Below, one piece after another: positions 57,150 to 64,000 of a DNA stretch of 64,000 nucleotides. The notes under the pieces were generated by a model that was not told the origin of the DNA, did no database searches, and saw only the letters and a program-made list of their open reading frames with translations. This DNA is from Trichormus sp. M33_DOE_039 (lineage in GTDB: Bacteria > Cyanobacteriota > Cyanobacteriia > Cyanobacteriales > Nostocaceae), in NCBI GenBank assembly GCA_015296085.1, contig DVDT01000075.1, positions 1-64,000 on the forward strand, given 5' to 3'. Numbering within the stretch: the stretch's first letter is position 1; every line of letters begins with the position of its first letter. Both the position numbers and the translations under genes were made by a program.

Positions 57150-57185
57150 CCCCTACACCCCTACACCCCTACACCCCTACACCCC
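57150..57185. repeat. CCCCTACA tandem octamers
   Basis: Four perfect copies plus a half copy of CCCCTACA lie in the spacer between the divergently placed end of the hybrid kinase gene and the CHAT gene start. This is the cleanest example in the window of the TGTAGGGG repeat type. Confidence 0.9.
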
Positions 57186-57243
57186 TTTCGAGTCAGAAGA
57201 CAGAAGGCTCAATTAAATGAGGATGCTGACCAGTTTGCAGGTG

Positions 57244-59607
57244 CTATTTCGTTAGTACCAAAATGTTCTCAAAATCAAAGTTATTGACTAACTGCGTTAA
57301 ACCATTCGCTAAATGAGCATGAGATGGGGGAATTTGATTAATTAATTGCAGAATTTGCTTGGCATTAACTTTAGTGGCACAGTCCTGTAGTTGGGCTATC
57401 CATGCAGCCGGCATGACGGCTAAATCTTGGGGTGTAAGGGTGTAGTTGTTGTTGGTGCTGCTGCTTGACTCGACTGCATAAAGATAACGTACGCCTAAAT
57501 GCAGTGCCATTTTGTCAAACACTTCTTCTGTACGGAAAGGTTTACGTACAAAGTCATCACAACCACTTGATAATGCGATTTGGCGGTCTTCTTCAAATGC
57601 ACTACCACTTAATGCAATTACAATTGTCGGGGGAGTTCCTGCTGCTTTAATTTGTTTGGTCGCCTCATAACCATTCAGTACGGGCATTTTCATATCCATC
57701 CAAATTAAATGCGGTTGCCAACTTTGCCACAAGTTAATTGCTTCTTGTCCATTTGTGGCGCAACGCACTTCAAAGCCTACAGGTGTCAACAACTCTATCA
57801 GTAATTGCCGATTTTCTGGTTTGTCTTCAGCCACGAGAATTTTATACTTTGGTTGTCCGGCGATGAGTCCGATAACTTGCTGACTGGGTGCTGGTATTTC
57901 AATTTGTGCGGTGACAACTGCTTGAGTTTGAATAGTAAATTGAAAAGTTGAGCCAAATCCCTCCTGACTAATAACGGTAATATCTCCGCCCATTAACTGT
58001 ACAAAACTACGACTAATTGCTAATCCTAGTCCCGTTCCTTCTTGGGATTTACGGCCGCTTTCGGTTTGCACAAAAGGTTCAAAGAGGTTTGCTAATTCTG
58101 CTTGTGAAATACCGAGACCAGTATCTTCTACCTCAAATTTTAGTGTCAGTGGTTGTTGATTCACTACTGACACCCGCAAAGTTACCTGACCTTTGGGTGT
58201 GAACTTAATTGCGTTTCCTAACAGGTTGACTAAAATTTGGCGTAACTTACTTTCATCTGTGTAGATATATTTGGGTAAATTAGCTGCAAAGGCGAAAATT
58301 AGTTCAATATTTTTCGACTGGGCTTTAAATTGAAATACTTGTTGCAGCCAATTCAAAAGAGCCGCAAGATTAAAATTAGTTTCGTTGAGTGTGGTGCGAC
58401 CGGCTTCAATTTTGGACATTTCCAACACATCATTAATTAAGGTCAGCAGGTGTTCACCGCTGCGCCTAATGGTCTCTAAATAATTTTGCTGTTGGGAATT
58501 GAGAGAACCATTACGCAGCATCAACTGCACAAAACCCGAAATCACATTTAGGGGAGTTCGCAGTTCATGACTCATGTTGGAGAGAAACAAACTTTTGGTT
58601 TTATTCGCAGCTTCAGCTTTTGCCCTGGCGGTTTCTGCTTCTTGAATACTTGCTGCTAACTCGGCGGTGCGGAGGTTGACTACTTGCGTCAGATTTTGTT
58701 CACGGGTGGCGACTTCATGCGCCATGTATTGGAATGTGCGTGCTAGTTGTCCCGGTTCATCAGCTCGTTGCGCTACTTTGATTATTTCTGGCGAATCAAA
58801 GCCTTTGACTTGCTCAACAGTGATTGTACCAGCACCAACTTGTTGGGCGATCGCAGTTAGTTGTTTGAGTGGTTGAATGACTGTCCCTTTCAAAAATCGA
58901 TTGATGAACCACACACCCAATGCAAACACAGTCACCACAATACTCATCACTAAAGTCAAAGTGTGACGCACACGCGTAAAAACTTCATCGGCTGGGACAT
59001 AAACTGTTTGTGCTGCCACTATCTCATTTAACTTCCAACCAAACCCACCTTGTGTTCCGTAGGTTTGAATCATGCTTTTGGGGGCTGATGCTGGCTGACC
59101 ATGACACACTAAACAGTTTTTCTGGGTTACTTTTAGCGGTCTAGCAATATAAAACAGAGTTTCCCCATAAATAGGCCGATAACCAGAAAGTTTAGTCTTC
59201 TGCGGTTGTTGACGAAATTGTTCTACTAAATTGATTTCAAACTCATCCGCTTGGTCACGGGGATTTGTGGGATTGAGTGTCGCTTCCTTATAGAGAAAGC
59301 TTTTATATTCGGAATGGGTGCGAAATTGTTCAAAAACTTGTCTGGCTGCATATCCAGGAACAGTTTCGGGGATAAATACTGGCGCAGTGAGTAGTTGATT
59401 TTCTAAGAGGGGATTAATACTATTGTCGGTGTATTCTCTGACAGAGTTCATCGTCTGAGCTAACATTTCTGCTTTGGTACTGACATCTTCCTCTGCAAAG
59501 CGTTGCATGGCTGAAGCCAGAATTATCCCACTTAAGCAAATCCCACCTAGAAATACTAGTGTGAGTAGTAAGGTAAATTTTGTCCCCAGTTTTAGCTTTC
59601 TGAGCAT
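57244..59607 (-). CDS. hybrid histidine kinase with DUF3365 (Tll0287-like) haem-type sensor
   Basis: About 787 residues from ATG 59607; the frame is open six codons upstream. A membrane helix (about 10-30) is followed by a DUF3365 sensor (50-215) with CLVCHG near residue 170, a CxxCH motif capable of covalent c-type haem attachment. A second membrane helix (about 220-240), HAMP (VIQPLKQLTAIAQQVGAG), HisKA (SNMSHELRTPLNVISG), HATPase (NLLGNAIKF, DTGLGIS, GTGLGLAIS) and a receiver (LIWMDMKMPVLNG) follow. The last 75 residues resemble a degenerate Hpt-like tail. A redox or gas sensor is an inference. It is divergent from a two-component pair. Confidence 0.92.
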   Translation of the reverse strand: MLRKLKLGTKFTLLLTLVFLGGICLSGIILASAMQRFAEEDVSTKAEMLAQTMNSVREYTDNSINPLLENQLLTAPVFIPETVPGYAARQVFEQFRTHSEYKSFLYKEATLNPTNPRDQADEFEINLVEQFRQQPQKTKLSGYRPIYGETLFYIARPLKVTQKNCLVCHGQPASAPKSMIQTYGTQGGFGWKLNEIVAAQTVYVPADEVFTRVRHTLTLVMSIVVTVFALGVWFINRFLKGTVIQPLKQLTAIAQQVGAGTITVEQVKGFDSPEIIKVAQRADEPGQLARTFQYMAHEVATREQNLTQVVNLRTAELAASIQEAETARAKAEAANKTKSLFLSNMSHELRTPLNVISGFVQLMLRNGSLNSQQQNYLETIRRSGEHLLTLINDVLEMSKIEAGRTTLNETNFNLAALLNWLQQVFQFKAQSKNIELIFAFAANLPKYIYTDESKLRQILVNLLGNAIKFTPKGQVTLRVSVVNQQPLTLKFEVEDTGLGISQAELANLFEPFVQTESGRKSQEGTGLGLAISRSFVQLMGGDITVISQEGFGSTFQFTIQTQAVVTAQIEIPAPSQQVIGLIAGQPKYKILVAEDKPENRQLLIELLTPVGFEVRCATNGQEAINLWQSWQPHLIWMDMKMPVLNGYEATKQIKAAGTPPTIVIALSGSAFEEDRQIALSSGCDDFVRKPFRTEEVFDKMALHLGVRYLYAVESSSSTNNNYTLTPQDLAVMPAAWIAQLQDCATKVNAKQILQLINQIPPSHAHLANGLTQLVNNFDFENILVLTK

Positions 59608-59724
59608 TTTCACCCCTCTGCTCATGTGCGTATGTTCAAAAGTATATAATTTTAGCTAAGTTTTCTGAGTGTAGATTTTTGACGCACGCAGATACACCCC
59701 TCTACCCTGACATTCCCGTCCCTT

Positions 59725-60786
59725 ATGAATGCCAATTCCTCAAAAGGCGACATCCTCATTGTTGATGACACGTTAGATAATTTACGTCTGTTATCGACAA
59801 TGTTGATGCAGCAGGGATATGAGGTTCGCAGTGTCACTAATGGCCAAACAGCATTAATGGGAACACAAGCCCAACCTCCTGACTTGATTTTGCTGGATAT
59901 TAATATGCCAGGGATGAATGGCTATGAAGTTTGTCAGCGATTAAAAGCTAATCCTCAAACTGAAAGAATTCCGATTATTTTTATTAGTGCTTTAAATGAA
60001 GTCTTTGATAAAGTCAAAGCGTTTACGGCTGGGGGAGTAGATTATATTACTAAGCCGTTTCAAGTTGAGGAAGTTTTGGCACGGGTGGAGAATCAGTTAA
60101 CGATTTGTAGATTGCAAGGACAGTTATTGAAAGCTTTAGCCCAGGAAAAGGCACTCAACCAACGCATAGAAGCAATGGCGACTGTAGAAGAACGCAACCG
60201 CATCGCCCGTGACATCCATGATTCTCTAGGACACGCCCTAGTTGCACTCAATATTCAAATGGAAACTGCCCTGACTTTATGGCAGACTGACCCTACACAA
60301 GCCTACGAATTTTTAAAAGAGGCGAAACAACTGGGTTCTGATGCCTTGAAAGCTGTGCGTCAGTCGGTTTCAGATATTCGTTCTGACCCATTGCAAGGTC
60401 AACTTTTGGAAAATGCGATCGCTACTCTTAGCCAAGAATTCTATCGCACTACTGGCATCCTTCCTCAATGCCAGATCGATTTATCTCACCCCTTTTCTCA
60501 TCAAGTCAATACCGTTGTCTACAGAATCATTCAAGAAGGATTGACAAATATCTGCAAATATGCAAACGCAACTCAGGTGCAGATTCAAATTCAGACTACT
60601 GCTGCGGGTTTGTTGTTGATTCTCCAAGATAACGGCAAAGGAATGTGCATTGATATGTCTGCTGCCGGTTTTGGACTGCAAGGAATGCGTGAGAGAACAT
60701 TAGCTGTAGGTGGACAATTAGAAATTCACAGTCAACCTGGTGCTGGTTGTCGAATTACTGCAAGATTTCCGAGGCTAGTGGCATGA
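59725..60786 (+). CDS. receiver-HisKA_3 hybrid histidine kinase
   Basis: A 353-residue cytoplasmic protein. The N-terminal receiver (9-125) has Asp58 in LILLDINMPGMNG. A short coiled coil leads to a HisKA_3 dimerisation domain with His164 in EERNRIARDIHDSLGHAL, typical of NarL-type kinases. The HATPase has IIQEGLTNICKYANA, LQDNGKGM and GFGLQGMRERT. It overlaps the next gene by the ATGA tetranucleotide, so the two are translationally coupled. It lies about 100 bases from the divergent DUF3365 kinase, which could phosphorylate its receiver. Confidence 0.94.
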   Translation: MNANSSKGDILIVDDTLDNLRLLSTMLMQQGYEVRSVTNGQTALMGTQAQPPDLILLDINMPGMNGYEVCQRLKANPQTERIPIIFISALNEVFDKVKAFTAGGVDYITKPFQVEEVLARVENQLTICRLQGQLLKALAQEKALNQRIEAMATVEERNRIARDIHDSLGHALVALNIQMETALTLWQTDPTQAYEFLKEAKQLGSDALKAVRQSVSDIRSDPLQGQLLENAIATLSQEFYRTTGILPQCQIDLSHPFSHQVNTVVYRIIQEGLTNICKYANATQVQIQIQTTAAGLLLILQDNGKGMCIDMSAAGFGLQGMRERTLAVGGQLEIHSQPGAGCRITARFPRLVA

Positions 60787-61454
60787 TTAGAGTATTAATT
60801 GCGGAAGACCAAGAGATTGTTCGGCGAGGTTTGAAAACCTTGTTAACAACTAAGCCAGATTTACAAGTAGTTGGCGAAGCAGAGAATGGCCAAAGGGCAA
60901 TTCAACTCATAGAAAGTTTACAAGCGCAATTTCTCCCACCGGATGTTGTACTCATGGATATTCGGATGCCGGTGATGGACGGAGTAGAAGCCACAAGGTT
61001 AATTTGCCAACAGTTCCCCGGTACGAAGATTTTAATTCTCACCACTTTTGATGATGCTAAATATGTGTCTGAGGCGTTGCGCTTTGGGGCTAAGGGCTAC
61101 TTATTAAAAGATACACCTGCGGAGGAATTAGCAGAAGCCATTCGCTCAATCCATAAGGGTTACACCCAATTTGGGCCGGGAATTGTCGAAAAGATGATGG
61201 CGAACGTGTCAGTGATGGAAACCGACAAGCCCCAAGAGTTACCGCCGGGAATGACGGAACTAACAGCAAGAGAAAAAGAAATTTTAATTATGATTGCCAA
61301 AGGCGCGAGTAATCGTGAAATTGCCCAAGCCGTCTTTCTTTCCGAAGGGACAGTGAGAAATCATATCAGCAATATCTTAGCGCGCCTCAATTTACGCGAT
61401 CGCACCCAAGCAGCAATAGTGGCGAATTCTTTTATGTCTTGGTTAGAGAATTAG
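60783..61454 (+). CDS. NarL/LuxR-family response regulator
   Basis: A 223-residue regulator. The receiver (1-120) has phosphoacceptor Asp59 in VVLMDIRMPVMDG and the Lys in GYLLKDTPAEEL. A LuxR-type helix-turn-helix follows (LTAREKEILIMIAKGASNRE, VFLSEGTVRNHISNILARL). The start at 60783 overlaps the stop of the kinase gene (ATGA), making it the obvious partner of that HisKA_3 kinase. Targets are unknown. Confidence 0.95.
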   Translation: MIRVLIAEDQEIVRRGLKTLLTTKPDLQVVGEAENGQRAIQLIESLQAQFLPPDVVLMDIRMPVMDGVEATRLICQQFPGTKILILTTFDDAKYVSEALRFGAKGYLLKDTPAEELAEAIRSIHKGYTQFGPGIVEKMMANVSVMETDKPQELPPGMTELTAREKEILIMIAKGASNREIAQAVFLSEGTVRNHISNILARLNLRDRTQAAIVANSFMSWLEN

Positions 61455-61939
61455 AGAATTAGGGGTGTAAGGGTGTAGGGGTGTAGGGGTTTAGGGGTGT
61501 AAGGGTAAAAAAATCCAATGCCCAATTCCCGGATTTCTTTAATTTTGAATTTTGTAGCTTGTTTCCCACAGGTATTTTGAATTTTGATTTGAATTTTGAA
61601 TTGATTAGCCCAATGACAAATGTCATCCCAGTGACATGACATTTATTCGATGTGGGCAACCTTGATTACGGGATATCTTAAATTCATCGAAACGAGGACA
61701 ACGGTTGGTGAGTTAACTAACCTACCTCAATCGCCAAACTCTCCGAATTTCAGGAGTTTAGAGATAAGTCTAACAGGGTTAGTGAAAGTTAAATATACTT
61801 TTGCTCTCCTGAAAAATTTTAGTCAGACTCAATGCTTTCGTTTGCTAACGCCGATGGTTGCAATTACTGCACATCATCTTGGCGGATGCTTGTTCACACA
61901 AATTAATTTTTACTCGATAAACAATTAGGAGTTTTCATC
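61455..61939. repeat. intergenic with TGTAGGGG tract
   Basis: A 485-base spacer. Positions 61461-61507 hold tandem TTAGGGGTG/TGTAAGGG/TGTAGGGG units, followed by AATTTTGAATTTTG direct repeats (about 61549-61600) and CAATGACAAATGTCATCCCAG inverted words near 61610-61640. A 92-residue plus-strand frame at 61650-61928 has no ribosome binding site or motif and is doubtful. TAGGAG at 61927-61932 serves the next gene. Confidence 0.5.
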
Positions 61940-62683
61940 ATGTCTATTATCAACAACACCAAATTCAACAAGTCCCTGTTACAAGTAGTTGCACTCATTG
62001 GTGCAAGTCTTCCTCTATTCACCGTATCTTTTGAAAGTCCGGCAATGGCACAATCAGCCAACAACCGTCACTGCATTGATGTACAGAATATCGGGATTTG
62101 TGCCGAAGAGAAGGGTCAAGGCTATGAATTCTATGCCCAGTTTGGCCCAGTCACCAGTCAAAAACAATACATTGGTCGTGATGGAGGTTGTGCAACTTTC
62201 GGTACAATTAGCGTTGCTGGTTCTCATGCCCAAGTTAAAGGTTGCATTAAAGGTAGTCCAGTGCGTTTTGAAGGCAAAGCGGAAGCTTGTGCAGTCCGCA
62301 GATGTAAGAGTAAAGATTTTGCTATGAACTTAACCGGTACAGGTAATTCCTCAAATCCTGTACAACCCCCTTCTCAAGCACCATCTCAAATTGGCAAATA
62401 TGAGTTGTTCTGGGATGGTGTACGTGTCGGTACAGAACCCAGTTGGACAAGAGAACAAGCGATCGCTAACCTAGAATGGAACAAAAAGTCTTATCCTAAT
62501 CAGAAGGTTGAAGGTTTCTTTAATGGTCAAAAAATTGGCTATGAGTTGATTTGGGATGGTGTACGTGTCGGCTTTGAACCATCTTGGACAAGGGAACAAG
62601 CGATCGCTAATCTGGAATGGAACAAAAAAGCTTATCCTAATAAGAAGATCGAAGCTGTATTTAATGGTGAAAAACTTTTATAG
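61940..62683 (+). CDS. exported protein with two C-terminal 47-residue repeats
   Basis: A 247-residue protein. Residues 1-36 form a signal peptide (LLQVVALIGASLPLF, cleavage likely after AMA). A Cys-rich domain (40-135) with about six Cys (CIDVQNIGICAEE, GGCATF, KGCIKG, CAVRRCKSK) probably forms disulfides. A Pro/Ser linker leads to two near-identical repeats (WDGVRVGTEPSWTREQAIAN and WDGVRVGFEPSWTREQAIAN). Each repeat ends in YPN.K.E..FNG. No function known. AGGAG about eight bases before ATG supports the start. Confidence 0.8.
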   Translation: MSIINNTKFNKSLLQVVALIGASLPLFTVSFESPAMAQSANNRHCIDVQNIGICAEEKGQGYEFYAQFGPVTSQKQYIGRDGGCATFGTISVAGSHAQVKGCIKGSPVRFEGKAEACAVRRCKSKDFAMNLTGTGNSSNPVQPPSQAPSQIGKYELFWDGVRVGTEPSWTREQAIANLEWNKKSYPNQKVEGFFNGQKIGYELIWDGVRVGFEPSWTREQAIANLEWNKKAYPNKKIEAVFNGEKLL

Positions 62684-63330
62684 TTCAAACTAGCTCACCA
62701 ACATTTTTGTTGAGTATTAAGTGTAATTGCAAGCTATAGAAACCCGACCTTTTCAAGAAGTCGGGTTTCTTGTTGATCATCAAATCACTGACTCTTATAA
62801 ATAGAAACTTACGTTAGCATTTAAATTACTAGTTAGTCGTTGTTGATTATATTTATAATTTACTCAGCAATAATTGTAATTATAATTACAAATTAATAAT
62901 TGACGAATGTTGCGATCGCACATTTAAATATTTTGTATATGCAATATACTAATTGGCAAGTAAAGATACATTATAAAAGACTTGTTTTTGCTAATCAAAA
63001 AATTTTAAAAAAAGTTTGAATAACTTTTGACAACTACAAAAAAAATCCTTAAGCTAATAAATAGGTCTCACTCAATCAACAAACAACAGTAATTTTGTTA
63101 GGTAAATTAAAAATCGCTGTTGTAGCTTATCACTATGAACAAATGAATTAAACTCAATCCTTGACTATAAATAATAGCCTCATATAATTTGACACCAAGC
63201 AGCGTGGACAGATTTCGCTACGACTATCTGATTTACCAATTCTGGTCATATTTGAGAGCTTATCTTGATGTGAGTGAATGTCAATTATTGAGATTTAACT
63301 GAGGTGAGGCAATATGCCTAGGAGAGTAGA
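62684..63330. other. 647-base AT-rich intergenic region
   Basis: Apart from the hairpin at 62738-62770 it holds no recognised element. Long A/T runs dominate 62820-63060. It would contain the promoter of the DUF2231 gene pair. Confidence 0.45.
62738..62770 (+). terminator. terminator-like hairpin
   Basis: An 11-bp perfect stem AGAAACCCGAC (62738-62748) with GTCGGGTTTCT (62760-62770), about 55 bases after the exported-protein gene. It is followed by TTGTTGATC. Its CCCGAC/GTCGGG core matches the 18296-18338 hairpin. Confidence 0.6.
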
Positions 63331-63831
63331 ATGCTTGATTATCTTACATCTTTGAACGACCACAATTTACCATATCCAGACACACTCCATCCTATCGTTG
63401 TTCACTTTGTAATTGCGATGGTTTTGTTTGCTTTTGCCTGTGATGCAATTGGTTTTTTCACAGGTAAAGCTCGCTTTTATGAAGTGGGTTGGTGGAATCT
63501 ATTTGTCGCGACTATTGCCATTTTTGTTGCCATTATTTTCGGTCAGTTTGAAGCTGGCTTGGCAAAACCCTATGAAGTGGCTAAATCAGTACTGAATTTG
63601 CATACACTAATTGGTTGGTCACTGTCAGGTATTATCGCTGCAATGACAGCTTGGCGATATGTTCTCCGGGCGCGTAACCCACAAAAAATCCCTGTTCATT
63701 ACTTGGGAGCAGGGTTAATTTTAGTCTTAATTGTTGGTATGCAAGTCTATCTCGGAGATGAACTCGTTTGGGTCTATGGGCTGCACACAGTCCCAGTTGT
63801 TGAAGCTGTTAAGGATGGAATGCTGCCATGA
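63331..63831 (+). CDS. DUF2231 membrane protein
   Basis: A 166-residue protein with four predicted membrane helices. It carries the DUF2231 signature near the N-terminus, LHPIVVHFVIAMVLFAFACD, with a His pair (LHPxxVHF). Later LHTLIGWSLSGIIAAM and GMQVYLGDELVWVYGLH are also typical. DUF2231 proteins are small membrane proteins sometimes associated with redox or haem proteins; the function is not established. Its stop codon overlaps the start of the next gene (ATGA), so the two are co-translated. Confidence 0.88.
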   Translation: MLDYLTSLNDHNLPYPDTLHPIVVHFVIAMVLFAFACDAIGFFTGKARFYEVGWWNLFVATIAIFVAIIFGQFEAGLAKPYEVAKSVLNLHTLIGWSLSGIIAAMTAWRYVLRARNPQKIPVHYLGAGLILVLIVGMQVYLGDELVWVYGLHTVPVVEAVKDGMLP

Positions 63832-64000
63832 ACTCAGAACTGATTGAGCAATTAAATATCCAATTAGGTGCTAACGGATTACCTTACACAATTCCGATTC
63901 ATCCTAATCTAGTTCATTTGACATTAGGCTTATTCATCATTGGCATTACCTTTGATATCGTTGCTGTTCTCTTCCCCTTCCAGAAATGGGTGTTCAAATT
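63828..64000 (+). CDS. second DUF2231-like membrane protein, cut by window end
   Basis: An open frame from ATG 63828, overlapping the previous stop by ATGA, runs off the window after 57 codons. The visible part contains IPIHPNLVHLTLGLFIIGITFDIVAVLF, placed at residues 23-50, with the same HPxxVH motif and a first membrane helix as its neighbour. It is a paralogue of the preceding gene and probably forms a heteromer with it. Confidence 0.8.
   Translation, partial: MNSELIEQLNIQLGANGLPYTIPIHPNLVHLTLGLFIIGITFDIVAVLFPFQKWVFK

Noticed and set aside
57150-57185. CRISPR or origin iteron array
   Set aside because: The octamers are contiguous with no spacers, too short for CRISPR repeats, and the same tracts are scattered through ordinary spacers.
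61650-61928. 92-residue plus-strand frame
   Set aside because: No start signal or family; it ends just before the ribosome binding site of the exported protein and crosses repeat-derived sequence.

Overview
The window reads as chromosome from a filamentous, probably heterocyst-forming cyanobacterium of the Nostoc/Anabaena type. This is an inference from several things visible in the sequence: very frequent GCGATCGC (HIP1) octamers in both genes and spacers, short tandem repeats of the TGTAGGGG kind in many intergenic regions, a protein carrying the Mo-dependent nitrogenase C-terminal domain, an orthocaspase-like protein, a DUF3110 protein, and an abundance of hybrid histidine kinases. No rRNA, tRNA, CRISPR array, transposase or phage gene was recognised.

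Layout. 0.1-2.4 kb: a NACHT NTPase with an N-terminal helix-turn-helix that seems to stop early, plus two tiny genes, one a ribbon-helix-helix antitoxin-like orphan. 2.4-7.6 kb: a ribosomal S1-type protein, a dienelactone hydrolase-like enzyme, a GntR regulator, a nitroreductase and an alpha/beta hydrolase. 7.6-16.3 kb: a housekeeping core in which tig, clpP and clpX (protein folding and ATP-dependent proteolysis) run leftward, and asd, dapA and a ribonuclease J gene run rightward from a shared 0.6 kb divergent spacer. 16.3-24.3 kb: an SLC13/ArsB-like permease, the nitrogenase-domain protein, a pseudo-orthocaspase lacking both catalytic residues, rpmF, a molybdopterin oxidoreductase and an aldehyde dehydrogenase. 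24.3-35 kb: a response regulator/kinase hybrid, SppA, type 2 IPP isomerase, MgtE and a Cache-type hybrid kinase. 35-48 kb: a large zinc metalloprotease, small proteins, a GAF protein, a giant TamB-like protein with recently duplicated internal repeats, a DUF3110 protein and MurQ.

48-57 kb is the most unusual part. A leftward five-gene cluster encodes, in transcription order, a CHAT protease with an intact His/Cys pair, a degenerate P-loop (inactive STAND-like) protein, a MoxR AAA+ ATPase, a membrane-spanning vWA protein with an extracytoplasmic cadherin-like segment, and a pentapeptide-repeat membrane protein with a VMAP-type N-terminus. It looks like a vWA-MoxR-VMAP ternary conflict (immunity or programmed-death) system. 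The CHAT and STAND-like proteins share the same roughly 60-residue helical module, at the C-terminus of one and the N-terminus of the other, which suggests effector recruitment by homotypic pairing. A convergent row of small membrane and ribbon-helix-helix genes faces it.

57-64 kb: a hybrid kinase with a CxxCH-containing DUF3365 sensor, divergent from a translationally coupled REC-HisKA_3 kinase and NarL/LuxR regulator, then an exported repeat protein and two overlapping DUF2231 membrane proteins, the second cut by the window end.

All family assignments come from reading motifs and translations by eye; no database search was possible.
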